Assembly: GCA_035300505.1 (NCBI GenBank)
Contig: DATGVJ010000491.1
Location: 1 to 13,638 of the forward strand
From: VAZQ01 sp035300505
Lineage (GTDB): Bacteria; Pseudomonadota; Alphaproteobacteria; Rhizobiales; Xanthobacteraceae
Direction: 5' to 3'
Length of the DNA stretch: 13,638 nucleotides
The notes under the pieces were generated by a model. The model was not told the DNA's origin. It searched no databases and saw only the letters and a list, made by a program, of their open reading frames with translations. Position numbers and translations under genes: made by a program. Shown here in pieces: positions 1 to 6,323 of this stretch (within the stretch, counting starts at the first letter, position 1; each line of letters starts with the position of its first letter).

Positions 1-1
1 G

Positions 2-352
2 GGGCTCCTGCGCACTCCCGAAGCCAAACTGGCGCCGGCCTGGGCCGACACCATCGGCAAGACGCAACCCGAGGACACCGTGCCGACGCGCGCATTTTCT
101 GGAAGGCTCGGGCGCAGCATCGCCACGGCCTATGTCAAAGCAGCGAATGCCGAAGGGGCACCAAAGCCCGCGCCCTATCCGGTGCAGCGCGCGCTGTCAC
201 AGGCCATGCGCGATCAAGCCGCCAAGGCCGGCGACATCGAACGCATGCAGGCGTGGGCCGGACAGGCAGCGCGCCTTGCGACGACGGAACCTGCCGGCGA
301 TCTCGTGCGCCGGCTTTGGGCCGAGGCACAGGCCATGCTCAAAGCGAGTTGA
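2..352 (+). CDS. Nitronate monooxygenase, C-terminal part (5' end outside window)
   Basis: This is the last 116 codons of a gene that begins before the window; the frame is open from base 2 to the TGA at 350-352. The family (2-nitropropane dioxygenase/nitronate monooxygenase, FMN-dependent TIM barrel, cytoplasmic) oxidises alkyl nitronates to carbonyl compounds and nitrite. The visible part carries the family's typical tail: an entry like LLRTPEAKLAPAWADTI, then TRAFSGRLGRSIATAYV, a PAPYPVQRALSQAMR stretch, and GDIERMQAWAGQAARLA before the end. The barrel and FMN site lie outside the window, so activity cannot be judged. A GTG at 80 opens a shorter reading frame, but the homologous sequence continues upstream of it, so it is not the start. 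About 175 bp of untranslated DNA separates it from the cupin gene, so an operon with the next genes is possible but not shown. Family call is confident; the exact substrate is unknown. Confidence 0.87.
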   Translation, partial: GLLRTPEAKLAPAWADTIGKTQPEDTVPTRAFSGRLGRSIATAYVKAANAEGAPKPAPYPVQRALSQAMRDQAAKAGDIERMQAWAGQAARLATTEPAGDLVRRLWAEAQAMLKAS

Positions 353-527
353 GAGCACGGCGTCCTTTCGTAGCCTGCATCTTGGGCGCTTCCCCACGAT
401 GCCTGGGTGATGTAGCCTCCATACAGGGCCGCCGAGCAGGATGTACGGCTTTACCAGGGAACCGGCCGATTGGTGGTCGCAAGACGCTATCGCTCGCATT
501 GCTCCGTCAAAACCAAGGGAGGCTTTC

Positions 528-944
528 ATGAACAAGCTGATCATACCGGCAGCGATTGTCGCGACCGGTATCATTGCGGCATCCGCGTGGTCACAACAGG
601 CGACGCAACAGGCCGCGCCTAAATTCCAGAACAAGCGCTATTTCACGATGCCGCTGGAGAAAGACCCGACGCGCGAAGTGGGGCTGCAATCCGTTACGAT
701 GCCGCCCGGGTCCGGAAACCAGTTCCACCGTCATCCCGGCGACCAATGGACCGCGGTCCAGGAGGGCGAAGTTACCTTCACGGTCCAGGGCAAGCCGCCG
801 CAGGTGCTCAAGGCCGGCGAGCACAATCATGTTCCGCGCGGCACCGTGCACCGCCAGCAGAACCTTACCGACAAGCCGGCACGCTACATCGAGATGCGGA
901 TTTTCGACAAGGACAAGCCCGCCTCCGAAGCGGTGACCAATTAA
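528..944 (+). CDS. Exported single-domain cupin protein
   Basis: A 138-aa protein with an N-terminal signal peptide (residues 1 to about 22: positive MNK, hydrophobic IIPAAIVATGIIAASA, cut probably near AWS-QQ), so it should act in the periplasm. The rest is one cupin barrel. Motif 1 reads G-x-HRHPGDQ...G, with His67 and His69 as metal ligands; the position of the usual glutamate is Gln73. Motif 2 is complete: Gly97-x5-Pro103-x-Gly105-x2-His108-x3-Asn112. The start is set by a near-perfect ribosome site, AAGGGAGG at 515-522, five bases before the ATG; a longer in-frame opening at 441 would bury the signal peptide and has no such site. It is followed after 23 bp by an exported hydrolase with its own strong ribosome site, so the two are probably co-transcribed. 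Cupins range from dioxygenases and isomerases to sugar- or metal-binding proteins; no specific role can be assigned. Confidence 0.85.
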   Translation: MNKLIIPAAIVATGIIAASAWSQQATQQAAPKFQNKRYFTMPLEKDPTREVGLQSVTMPPGSGNQFHRHPGDQWTAVQEGEVTFTVQGKPPQVLKAGEHNHVPRGTVHRQQNLTDKPARYIEMRIFDKDKPASEAVTN

Positions 945-967
945 ACACAATCATCAAGGAGGACACC

Positions 968-1831
968 ATGGATCCGATCAGACGCAACATACTGACAACC
1001 GGCGTAGCGGCGACCGCGATGGCCGCCACGACACCGCAAGTGTTTGCCCAGCAGACCGGGCAAACAGGAACAACCACACGCTTCTACGAAAAAGGCCCCG
1101 TTAAAATCGCCTATGAGGAGACCGGTTCCGGTTTTCCGATCTTGATGATCGCCGGCGGCGGATTGAACTCCACCATGTCCGGTCTGGTCCGCACCTCACC
1201 CTTCAACCCGGTCGCGGAGTTCAAGGGTGAATACCGCTGTATCGCGGCGGACCTGCGTAACGCAAATGCGGGCCAGTCCTCCGGCCCGCTCGATGTCGAC
1301 CGGCCGTGGGATTCGCACTCCGATGACCACCTCGGCCTGATGGATCACCTCGGTATCAACAAGTTCATGGTCATGGGCTTCTGCATCGGCGGCCCGCTAA
1401 TCTGGAACCTCATAAAGCGCGCGCCCGATCGCGTCGTCGCGGCCGTTCTGGCGCAGCCGAGCGGCTCGCGTCCGGAAATGCGCGACATGTTCTACGAAGG
1501 CAATATGACGGGCTGGGGTGCGGAACTGATGAAGCGCCGGCCTGAAATTGCGAAGGACACGGTCGATAAATTCCTGACCAAGATGTACCGCAACAATCCC
1601 GACTTCGTCATTACAGTGACGCGCGATTTCGTGCGCAACTGCCAGACACCCGTACTGATCCTGCCGGATGATATTCCGGCGCATCCGTACGCAGTCGCCA
1701 TGGAAGCCGCGATGCTCGCGCCGAAGGCCGAAGTAAGCATGTATCCCTGGAAAGACCCCAAGGAACGCATTCCGCTCGCGGTGCGCCAGATACGTTCCTT
1801 CCTGCGCGCACATCGGCCGGCGACGGCTTAA
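968..1831 (+). CDS. Tat-exported alpha/beta-fold hydrolase with Cys nucleophile elbow
   Basis: A 287-aa protein. The N terminus has twin arginines (Arg5-Arg6 in IRRNILTTG), a hydrophobic alanine-rich stretch and a likely cut near VFA-QQ, which indicates export of the folded protein by the Tat route. The body is an alpha/beta hydrolase: the oxyanion-side loop IAGGGLN at 61-67, DLR at 95-97, and a nucleophile elbow Gly137-Phe-Cys139-Ile-Gly141-Gly142. Cysteine at this place, instead of serine, is typical of dienelactone hydrolase-like enzymes. A late PVLILPDDIPAHP segment (228-240) offers Asp234/235 and His239 as candidate triad partners; no histidine sits in the usual C-terminal GH motif. The start follows AAGGAGG at 956-962 with a 5-base spacer; an upstream in-frame extension from 746 runs inside the cupin gene and is not credible. 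Substrate unknown. A strong terminator follows. Confidence 0.83.
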   Translation: MDPIRRNILTTGVAATAMAATTPQVFAQQTGQTGTTTRFYEKGPVKIAYEETGSGFPILMIAGGGLNSTMSGLVRTSPFNPVAEFKGEYRCIAADLRNANAGQSSGPLDVDRPWDSHSDDHLGLMDHLGINKFMVMGFCIGGPLIWNLIKRAPDRVVAAVLAQPSGSRPEMRDMFYEGNMTGWGAELMKRRPEIAKDTVDKFLTKMYRNNPDFVITVTRDFVRNCQTPVLILPDDIPAHPYAVAMEAAMLAPKAEVSMYPWKDPKERIPLAVRQIRSFLRAHRPATA

Positions 1832-1855
1832 GCAGGACGACACGATTTCACGAAC

Positions 1856-1909
1856 GGGGCTCCGAACCGGCGGGTTCGGAGCCCCGCGTTTACGCGGGCT
1901 TTCTTTCTG
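1856..1909 (+). terminator. Two overlapping hairpins ending in a T-rich tail
   Basis: A perfect 13-bp stem pairs 1856-1868 (GGGGCTCCGAACC) with 1873-1885 around a 4-base loop. Its right arm overlaps a second perfect stem, CCCGCG at 1883-1888 with CGCGGG at 1893-1898 around TTTA, which is followed directly by CTTTCTTTCT. The second has the form of an intrinsic terminator. It lies 25 bases after the hydrolase stop codon and should end the cupin-hydrolase transcript. The two stems share three bases, so both cannot be fully formed at once. Confidence 0.8.
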
Positions 1910-1973
1910 CGGTTAGGGCTTGGAGAGACTTGACGTGGTCGCCGGCGCAAGCAGGAGCCCATCGGAAGCGCAA

Positions 1974-2204
1974 ATGACCGCTGCACGATTGGTTCGCCTT
2001 TTGCCGGAGCAGAGAGATGGCGCAACACCCGCGGCGGAAACAATTGCAGGGGTCCGCGCGCAACCAACTAACTATTGGCTTGTGCTGCTTTTTATTGCGA
2101 TGGCAATTGCGTTTCTCTCGCTGCGCCAAGCGCCGGCTGCGGACCCGGAAAGTTCCACATCCGGCGCAGCAAGCAGTGCCGAGAATATCACGCTTCCTGT
2201 TTAA
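1974..2204 (+). CDS. Small hypothetical protein with one membrane helix
   Basis: A 76-aa reading frame that I do not recognise. It has a polar, arginine-containing N-terminal 30 residues, one clear membrane segment at about 34-50 (YWLVLLFIAMAIAFLSL) and a short Ala/Ser-rich polar tail. The ATG at 1974 is preceded by GGAAG (1964-1968), a modest ribosome site. The frame is open further upstream to a TTG at 1920, but that start lies just beyond the terminator stem and has no good ribosome site, so the ATG is preferred. Overlapping minus-strand frames in this stretch are arginine-rich and look like shadows. It may be a real short inner-membrane protein; the single well-formed hydrophobic helix is the main support. 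Confidence 0.45.
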   Translation: MTAARLVRLLPEQRDGATPAAETIAGVRAQPTNYWLVLLFIAMAIAFLSLRQAPAADPESSTSGAASSAENITLPV

Positions 2205-2418
2205 TTGAGCCTTGCTATTTGGATTAAAGTGGCGCCTAGTCGTTATCGCCCGAGCCATATATCGACGGCTGCCAATTAAACGGCGACGTTCCGAAGGCGC
2301 CTTTCTCTATTTCTAATGGGCAATTATTGCCATCGATCGACTTTTCAAAGTAGCCGGCATAATAAAAGCACTTGCGCCTGATGCGCTTAACTTGAGCATG
2401 AAAGAGTTCGTTTCAACT

Positions 2419-2434
2419 CCGGAAATATTTCCGG
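2419..2434. promoter_or_regulatory. Perfect 16-bp palindrome, candidate operator
   Basis: CCGGAAATATTTCCGG reads identically on both strands with no spacer. It sits 220 bp upstream of the first gene of the chaperonin block and 215 bp after the small membrane protein gene. Such symmetry suits a dimeric DNA-binding protein; as an RNA it could not form a normal loop, so an operator is more likely than a terminator. The regulator is unknown. Confidence 0.4.
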
Positions 2435-2511
2435 CCCAAGGGCTCGTTCTTGCAACATTCCTAATTATATCAATGCAATCGGTTGGATGGTGACCATTCA
2501 ATTGAGTCTTA

Positions 2512-2553
2512 ATCCAGATTTTCGAACAACTTATCCATATTTTCGAACGACTT
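2512..2553. repeat. Tandem 21-bp repeat, two copies, each with TTCGAA
   Basis: The units at 2512-2532 and 2533-2553 are directly adjacent and agree at 19 of 21 positions, differing only at the 6th and 17th bases. Each contains the palindrome TTCGAA (2521-2526 and 2542-2547), so these cores are exactly 21 bp, two helical turns, apart. This suggests paired binding sites on one face of the DNA, upstream of the chaperonin block. No binding protein is implied by the sequence itself. Confidence 0.55.
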
Positions 2554-2555
2554 AG

Positions 2556-2615
2556 GTGGCCCGTAACTTTCTTACGTGGCCCATAACCTGCTTGCCTGGT
2601 CTATGACTTGAGCGT
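2556..2615. repeat. Tandem 20-bp repeat, two good copies and one decayed
   Basis: Units at 2556-2575 and 2576-2595 agree at 16 of 20 positions and both begin GTGGCCC; the following 20 bases (2596-2615) match the second unit at about 11 positions. The array abuts the 21-bp repeat and ends 40 bp before the ATG of the first gene of the chaperonin block. A weak sigma70-like pair, TTGCCT at 2592-2597 and TATCCG at 2615-2620 with a 17-bp spacer, falls on the last units; it is too degenerate to call a promoter. Confidence 0.5.
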
Positions 2616-2654
2616 ATCCGCCGCAATTTTATTGGCGGCAACGAAGGGGCTTAA

Positions 2655-2942
2655 ATGGCTGAGTTCGACTACCTCACCACGGCTCAGTTGTTTTCCACCA
2701 GGAACGAGGCGGAGCAATCTCCGGTCCGAAGCCGAAGGCGTAAACCCGCCGGGTTCGGGCGATTTGCCCGCGCCGCGGAGGCGATCCGCTTTGCAATCGA
2801 GGAACTTCCACGGGATCTCCTTCCGGAGACCTGCCTGGAAGTCGATGAAAAGATATTCGATCGCGATGAAATTCGCCGATTGTACGAAAGTGACAACTAT
2901 CCGCTAACCCGATGCGCGTCGAATGTAGGCAAGCGGGTTTGA
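2655..2942 (+). CDS. Conserved small hypothetical protein upstream of groES
   Basis: A 95-aa soluble protein without signal peptide or membrane segment. After a variable basic stretch (residues 21-38) it has a dense core, RFARAAEAIRFAIEELP...CLEVDEKIFDRDEIRRLYES, of mixed charged and aliphatic residues that suggests a helix followed by a strand-like segment. From memory, short rhizobial proteins of this type with the RFAIEELP and LEVDE signatures occur as unnamed families; I cannot give a function. The ATG at 2655 has AAGGGG (2644-2649) five bases upstream. It ends 34 bp before groES on the same strand, so it is probably the first gene of the chaperonin operon. Its N-terminal third is poorly constrained. 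Confidence 0.72.
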   Translation: MAEFDYLTTAQLFSTRNEAEQSPVRSRRRKPAGFGRFARAAEAIRFAIEELPRDLLPETCLEVDEKIFDRDEIRRLYESDNYPLTRCASNVGKRV

Positions 2943-2976
2943 GTTAAATAATTCGTCAGAGTTCAAGGAGATAGCG

Positions 2977-3291
2977 ATGAAATTTCGACCACTTCATGAT
3001 CGTGTTGTCGTCAAGCGCATCGACGCCGAGGACAAGTCGTCCGGCGGCATCATCATCCCCGATACAGCCAAGGAAAAACCCTCGCAGGGAGAAATCACTG
3101 CAGTAGGTCCCGGCGGCCGTGACGAGAGCGGGAAAATCATCCCCATCGATGTCAATGTTGGCGACCGCGTCATGTTCGGAAAATGGTCGGGCAGCGAAGT
3201 CAAGATCGACGGCGTCGAACTCCTGATCATGAAGGAGAGCGACATCATGGGTGTACTCGACCAGCCTGTGGCCAAACAGAAGGCTGCCTAA
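2977..3291 (+). CDS. groES: Co-chaperonin GroES (Cpn10)
   Basis: A 104-aa protein that forms the heptameric lid of the GroEL chamber in the cytoplasm. It starts with MKFRPLHDRVVVKRID, has the mobile loop that touches GroEL at about 17-34 (EDKSSGGIIIPDTAKEK), the GPGGRDESGK roof-loop region (44-53), and RVMFGKWSGSEVKIDGVELLIMKESDIMGVL. Length fits the alphaproteobacterial family. The start follows CAAGGAG at 2964-2970 with a 6-base spacer. groEL follows after 141 bp, a wider gap than is usual in this operon because it contains a REP-like palindrome. No CIRCE inverted repeat was found upstream, so HrcA control of this copy is unlikely; Bradyrhizobium and relatives are known to carry several groESL operons under different controls. 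Confidence 0.97.
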   Translation: MKFRPLHDRVVVKRIDAEDKSSGGIIIPDTAKEKPSQGEITAVGPGGRDESGKIIPIDVNVGDRVMFGKWSGSEVKIDGVELLIMKESDIMGVLDQPVAKQKAA

Positions 3292-3298
3292 GCAACAA

Positions 3299-3350
3299 GT
3301 CCTCGTCCTGAGGAAGCCGCGAAGCGGCCCTCTCGAAGGACGGGAGCAAG
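3299..3350. repeat. REP-like palindromic element between groES and groEL
   Basis: An imperfect long stem with outer arms around CCTCGTCCT (3301-3309) and AGGACGGGAG (3338-3347) and an inner perfect hairpin GCCGC-GAA-GCGGC (3316-3328). The pattern of CCTGAGGA, a GC hairpin, and CTCGAAGGA resembles a palindrome scattered many times in Bradyrhizobium-type genomes; that resemblance is from memory. Its place inside the groES-groEL mRNA means it will be transcribed and may act as an mRNA-stabilising or partially terminating structure. It does not have a T-rich tail. Confidence 0.6.
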
Positions 3351-3432
3351 TCTTCAACGACCCTATTTCATGAGACGTGGCATGGCAGCCGCTCCTCGGG
3401 ACCAGGATCGAGGAGAGATCAAGGAATTCAAC

Positions 3433-5073
3433 ATGACTGCCAAGCAAGTCAAATTCTCGGTCGACGCGCGTGATAGAATGCTGCGCGGTATCGATACGCT
3501 CGCCCATGCGGTGCGGGTGACGCTCGGTCCCAAGGGCCGCAACGTGGTGCTCGATAAGTCTTACGGCGCCCCTCGGATCACCAAGGACGGTGTTACCGTT
3601 GCCAAGGAGATCGAGCTGGAGGACAAGTTCGAGAACATGGGCGCACAGATGGTGCGCGAAGTTGCTTCCAAGACCTCCGACCAGGCCGGTGACGGCACAA
3701 CCACCGCCACCGTGCTCGCGCACGCGATCTTCAGGGAAGGCGCCAAGGCTGTTGCCGCAGGCATGAACCCGATGGACCTCAAGCGCGGGGTCGACATCGC
3801 TGTCGAGGCCGTTGTCGCGGATCTCCAGAAGAACTCCAAGAACGTCACCTCGAACGAGGAAATCGCCCAGGTCGGCACGATTTCTGCCAACGGCGATGAA
3901 GAGATCGGACGTTTCATTGCCGATGCGATGAAGCGGGTCGGCAACGAGGGCGTGATTACGGTCGAAGAGGCGAAATCGCTGGCGACCGAGCTTGAGGTGG
4001 TCGAGGGAATGCAGTTCGACCGCGGTTACATCTCGCCCTATTTCATCACCAATGTGGAAAAAATGCGGGTCGACATGGAGGACCCGTATATCCTGATTTG
4101 CGAAAAGAAGCTGTCCGGGCTGCAGGAGTTGCTGCCGTTGCTGGAAGCGGTCATGCAGGCTGGCAAGCCGCTGGTCATCATCGCCGAGGACATCGAGGGT
4201 GAGGCGCTCGCGACGCTCGTCGTCAACAAGCTGCGCGGCGGGCTCAAGGTCGCAGCCGTAAAGGCTCCCGGTTTTGGCGATCGCCGCAAAGCGATGCTCG
4301 AGGACATTGCGATCCTCACGGGCGGCACCATGGTGTCCGCTGAACTCGGCATCAAGCTCGAGACCGTGACAATCAATATGCTCGGGCGCGCCAAGAAGGT
4401 GACGATCGACAAGGAGAACACCACGATCGTCAGCGGCGCCGGCAAGAAGGTCGACATCCAGGCACGCATTGGCGCGATCAAGGCGCAGATCGAGGAAACC
4501 ACGTCGGACTACGACCGCGAGAAGCTGCAGGAACGCCTTGCCAAGCTCGCCGGCGGCGTCGCCGTGCTGCGCGTCGGCGGCGCGACCGAGATCGAAGTGA
4601 AGGAGCGCAAGGACCGCGTCGATGATGCCATGCACGCAACCCGCGCCGCGGTCGAGGAAGGTATCCTGCCGGGTGGCGGCGTCGCGCTGCTGCGCGCCAT
4701 CAAGGCTTTGGAAAAGCTCAAGGTCGGCAACGATGATCAGCGTGCCGGCATTGATATCGTCAGGAAGGCAATCTCCTGGCCGGCACGTCAGATCGCGATC
4801 AATGCGGGTGAGGACGGCTCGGTCGTCATTGGCAAGATCCTGGAGAAGGACACTTACGCCTATGGCTACGACGCCCAGTCGGATGAGTACGTCAACATGA
4901 TGTCGAAGGGCATCATCGACCCGACCAAGGTGGTGCGTGCCGCATTGCAGGGCGCGGCTTCAGTGGCGGGCCTGCTGATAACCACCGAGGCGATGGTGGC
5001 CGAGCTGCCGCAAAAGCAAAACATGGCGATGCCGGGCGGGCCCGGTGGCGGCATGGGCGGCATGGACTATTAG
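3433..5073 (+). CDS. groEL: Chaperonin GroEL (Cpn60)
   Basis: A 546-aa ATP-dependent chaperonin subunit, full length for the family. The ATP site is intact: LGPKGR at 31-36, KDGVTVAKEIELEDKFEN from 51, and GDGTTT with Asp87. The intermediate and apical domains read through without breaks (for example FDRGYISPYF, APGFGDRRKAML, KLAGGVAVLRVGGATEIEVKERKDR, GILPGGGVALLRA), and it ends with the Gly/Met-rich tail GGPGGGMGGMDY. The ATG at 3433 has AAGGAA (3421-3426) upstream and gives the usual MTAKQVKFS start; an in-frame ATG at 3370 would add a non-homologous leader. The next gene begins on the base after the TAG, so translation is probably coupled. Some positions differ from the most common housekeeping sequence (e.g. 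KAISWPARQIAINAGEDGSVVIGKILEKDTYAYGYDAQ), which suggests one of several paralogues; this is by-eye inference. Confidence 0.97.
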   Translation: MTAKQVKFSVDARDRMLRGIDTLAHAVRVTLGPKGRNVVLDKSYGAPRITKDGVTVAKEIELEDKFENMGAQMVREVASKTSDQAGDGTTTATVLAHAIFREGAKAVAAGMNPMDLKRGVDIAVEAVVADLQKNSKNVTSNEEIAQVGTISANGDEEIGRFIADAMKRVGNEGVITVEEAKSLATELEVVEGMQFDRGYISPYFITNVEKMRVDMEDPYILICEKKLSGLQELLPLLEAVMQAGKPLVIIAEDIEGEALATLVVNKLRGGLKVAAVKAPGFGDRRKAMLEDIAILTGGTMVSAELGIKLETVTINMLGRAKKVTIDKENTTIVSGAGKKVDIQARIGAIKAQIEETTSDYDREKLQERLAKLAGGVAVLRVGGATEIEVKERKDRVDDAMHATRAAVEEGILPGGGVALLRAIKALEKLKVGNDDQRAGIDIVRKAISWPARQIAINAGEDGSVVIGKILEKDTYAYGYDAQSDEYVNMMSKGIIDPTKVVRAALQGAASVAGLLITTEAMVAELPQKQNMAMPGGPGGGMGGMDY

Positions 5074-5307
5074 GTGACCTTTCCATTTGAACCTCCGCTA
5101 CGGTTTGCAGGAACTCCGGTCGTTGTTGTTCGCTCGCGCGACGATGCGATCGGCATCCTGCAGACATACATCGGTCGCCGGCCGGTAACGCGAGACTTGA
5201 TCCTGCGCCGTCTTAGCGACGCATCCACCAAAGAGGAGACCGGCGAAGCAGCGATCCGCTTTCGCTGGTGGGCGGAGCACGAAGGCCTGCTGCTCCTGCC
5301 CACATGA
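5074..5307 (+). CDS. Small hypothetical protein coupled to groEL, DUF982-like layout
   Basis: A 77-aa soluble protein. The GTG start follows the groEL TAG with no gap, and no separate ribosome site stands out, which points to translation by ribosomes finishing groEL. The order of features (aromatic/proline start, a PVVVVRSRDDAIGIL strand-helix, a central basic helix, then a C-terminal helix with EAAIRFRWWAEHEGLLL) resembles the DUF982 family of short rhizobial proteins, but the match is weak and made by eye. It ends 32 bp before manA on the same strand, which ties the chaperonin genes to the carbohydrate genes in one probable transcript. The function is unknown; an alternative is an unrelated orphan. 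Confidence 0.68.
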   Translation: MTFPFEPPLRFAGTPVVVVRSRDDAIGILQTYIGRRPVTRDLILRRLSDASTKEETGEAAIRFRWWAEHEGLLLLPT

Positions 5308-5339
5308 ATGTGCCAACACGCTGCCGTATGAGGTAGGTT

Positions 5340-6323
5340 ATGCCGATCGAACGCGCGTGCGCACATGTGTTCCCAAAGCCCTGGGGCGTCGTGGATTTGC
5401 GGCCTTGGAGCAAGGCGAGCGGTAAAGACGGCGCAATCGGTGAAATCTGGTATGAGCGGCCTGGGAGCGCGGCTCCAGATCCGTCGCTTTTGCTTAAAGT
5501 GCTGTTCGCAAGTCAGCCGCTTTCCATTCAGGTTCATCCAGACGATACATTTGCGCATTCCATCGGCATGCCAAATGGGAAGACCGAAGCTTGGTATGTC
5601 CTGAGTGCCGCTTCGCAAGCCAAGGTCGCCCTCGGCCTTGATCAGCGACTGACATCACGACAATTGCGCAGTACCATCGAGGACGGCTCGATCTCGAACC
5701 ATGTCGTGTGGCAATCCGTATCGGCGGGCGACGTCATTTTCGTTCCCGCTGGAACGATTCACGCAATTGGCGCGGGCCTCGTCATCGCGGAACTCCAGCA
5801 GCGCAGTGATGTGACATTCCGTATATTCGATCACGGTCGCCAGCGCATCCTTCATGTTGAAAATGCCATCGCGGTCGCGAATACCGGACCGGCTGAATTT
5901 CAGGTGCACCAAGACCGGCTCACCCCAGAACGGACGATTCTGGTTTCCTGTCCATATTTCGTCTTCGAAAAGCTCAATCTTCCTCCAAATTCCTCTTGGA
6001 GTCTGGAGGCGGAACGCGAGACTTGGCTTCTCGTTCTCAGCGGCAGAGCCGTGGCGGGATCGTTCGATGTTGGCACGGGCGATGCCATTTTTGCGCAATC
6101 GGACAGCGTCGACATTCAAGCAGGCACATCAGGCATGGTGTGTCTTGCCGCGTACCCGGGTGGCGGTCCGCTGCCGCACCTGATTGCAACATCCACAAAA
6201 CCGCGCTCATCCGTTTCAATACTCTCATCCGGTTCAAGAGGGCTGTATGACCTTAAAGTGCGAACTCCTCTCTCACTAGCAAAGACGGCGCCAAAGAGCG
6301 GTCGCATGGAAACAAACAAATGA
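5340..6323 (+). CDS. manA: Class I mannose-6-phosphate isomerase
   Basis: A 327-aa zinc enzyme that interconverts mannose-6-phosphate and fructose-6-phosphate in the cytoplasm. The cupin-type metal site is visible: Gln64 and His66 in LSIQVHPDD, Glu83 in GKTEAW, and His141 in PAGTIHAIG. The KPWG motif (13-16), GEIWYE (34-39) and the catalytic arginine region TFRIFDHGR (159-167) are present. It belongs to the short form of the family, like ManA of Gram-positive bacteria and many rhizobia. GAGGTAGG at 5330-5337 precedes the ATG. The stop overlaps the ATG of the glycosyltransferase gene by four bases (ATGA), so the two are translationally coupled. In this context it would supply mannose-6-phosphate for activated mannose, or return mannose-6-phosphate from mannoside breakdown to glycolysis. 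The last 40 residues are Ser/Lys-rich and not typical of the core. Confidence 0.92.
   Translation: MPIERACAHVFPKPWGVVDLRPWSKASGKDGAIGEIWYERPGSAAPDPSLLLKVLFASQPLSIQVHPDDTFAHSIGMPNGKTEAWYVLSAASQAKVALGLDQRLTSRQLRSTIEDGSISNHVVWQSVSAGDVIFVPAGTIHAIGAGLVIAELQQRSDVTFRIFDHGRQRILHVENAIAVANTGPAEFQVHQDRLTPERTILVSCPYFVFEKLNLPPNSSWSLEAERETWLLVLSGRAVAGSFDVGTGDAIFAQSDSVDIQAGTSGMVCLAAYPGGGPLPHLIATSTKPRSSVSILSSGSRGLYDLKVRTPLSLAKTAPKSGRMETNK

Larger units (their letters stand above)
2205..2654. other. AT-richer intergenic stretch with palindromes and tandem repeats
   Basis: No convincing gene is present in these 450 bases. The base composition is visibly richer in A and T than the flanking genes. It holds a 13-bp palindrome at 2319-2331 (GGCAATTATTGCC), a 16-bp perfect palindrome at 2419-2434, a two-copy 21-bp tandem repeat at 2512-2553 and a 20-bp tandem repeat from 2556. 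It is the natural place for the promoter of the groES-groEL block downstream. I found no CIRCE element (the HrcA operator TTAGCACTC-N9-GAGTGCTAA) and no clear RpoH promoter in it. Confidence 0.6.

Noticed and set aside
746..967. Longer start for the alpha/beta hydrolase
   Set aside because: The extension lies inside the cupin gene and would hide the Tat signal; AAGGAGG before 968 decides the start.
1828..2258. Minus-strand frames of 79 and 122 aa
   Set aside because: They read through the terminator hairpin and give Arg-rich sequence typical of shadow frames.
2205..2976. CIRCE element or RpoH promoter for groESL
   Set aside because: No TTAGCACTC-N9-GAGTGCTAA was found, and no CTTGAA...CCCCAT pair with proper spacing.
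3370..3432. Longer GroEL start at an ATG 63 bases upstream
   Set aside because: It would add 21 residues without homology; the ATG at 3433 has a ribosome site and gives the normal GroEL N terminus.
2956..4635. 559-aa minus-strand frame across groES and groEL
   Set aside because: It is antisense to two certain genes, is rich in His/Asp/Arg/Leu as expected from a GC-rich shadow frame, and has no family resemblance.
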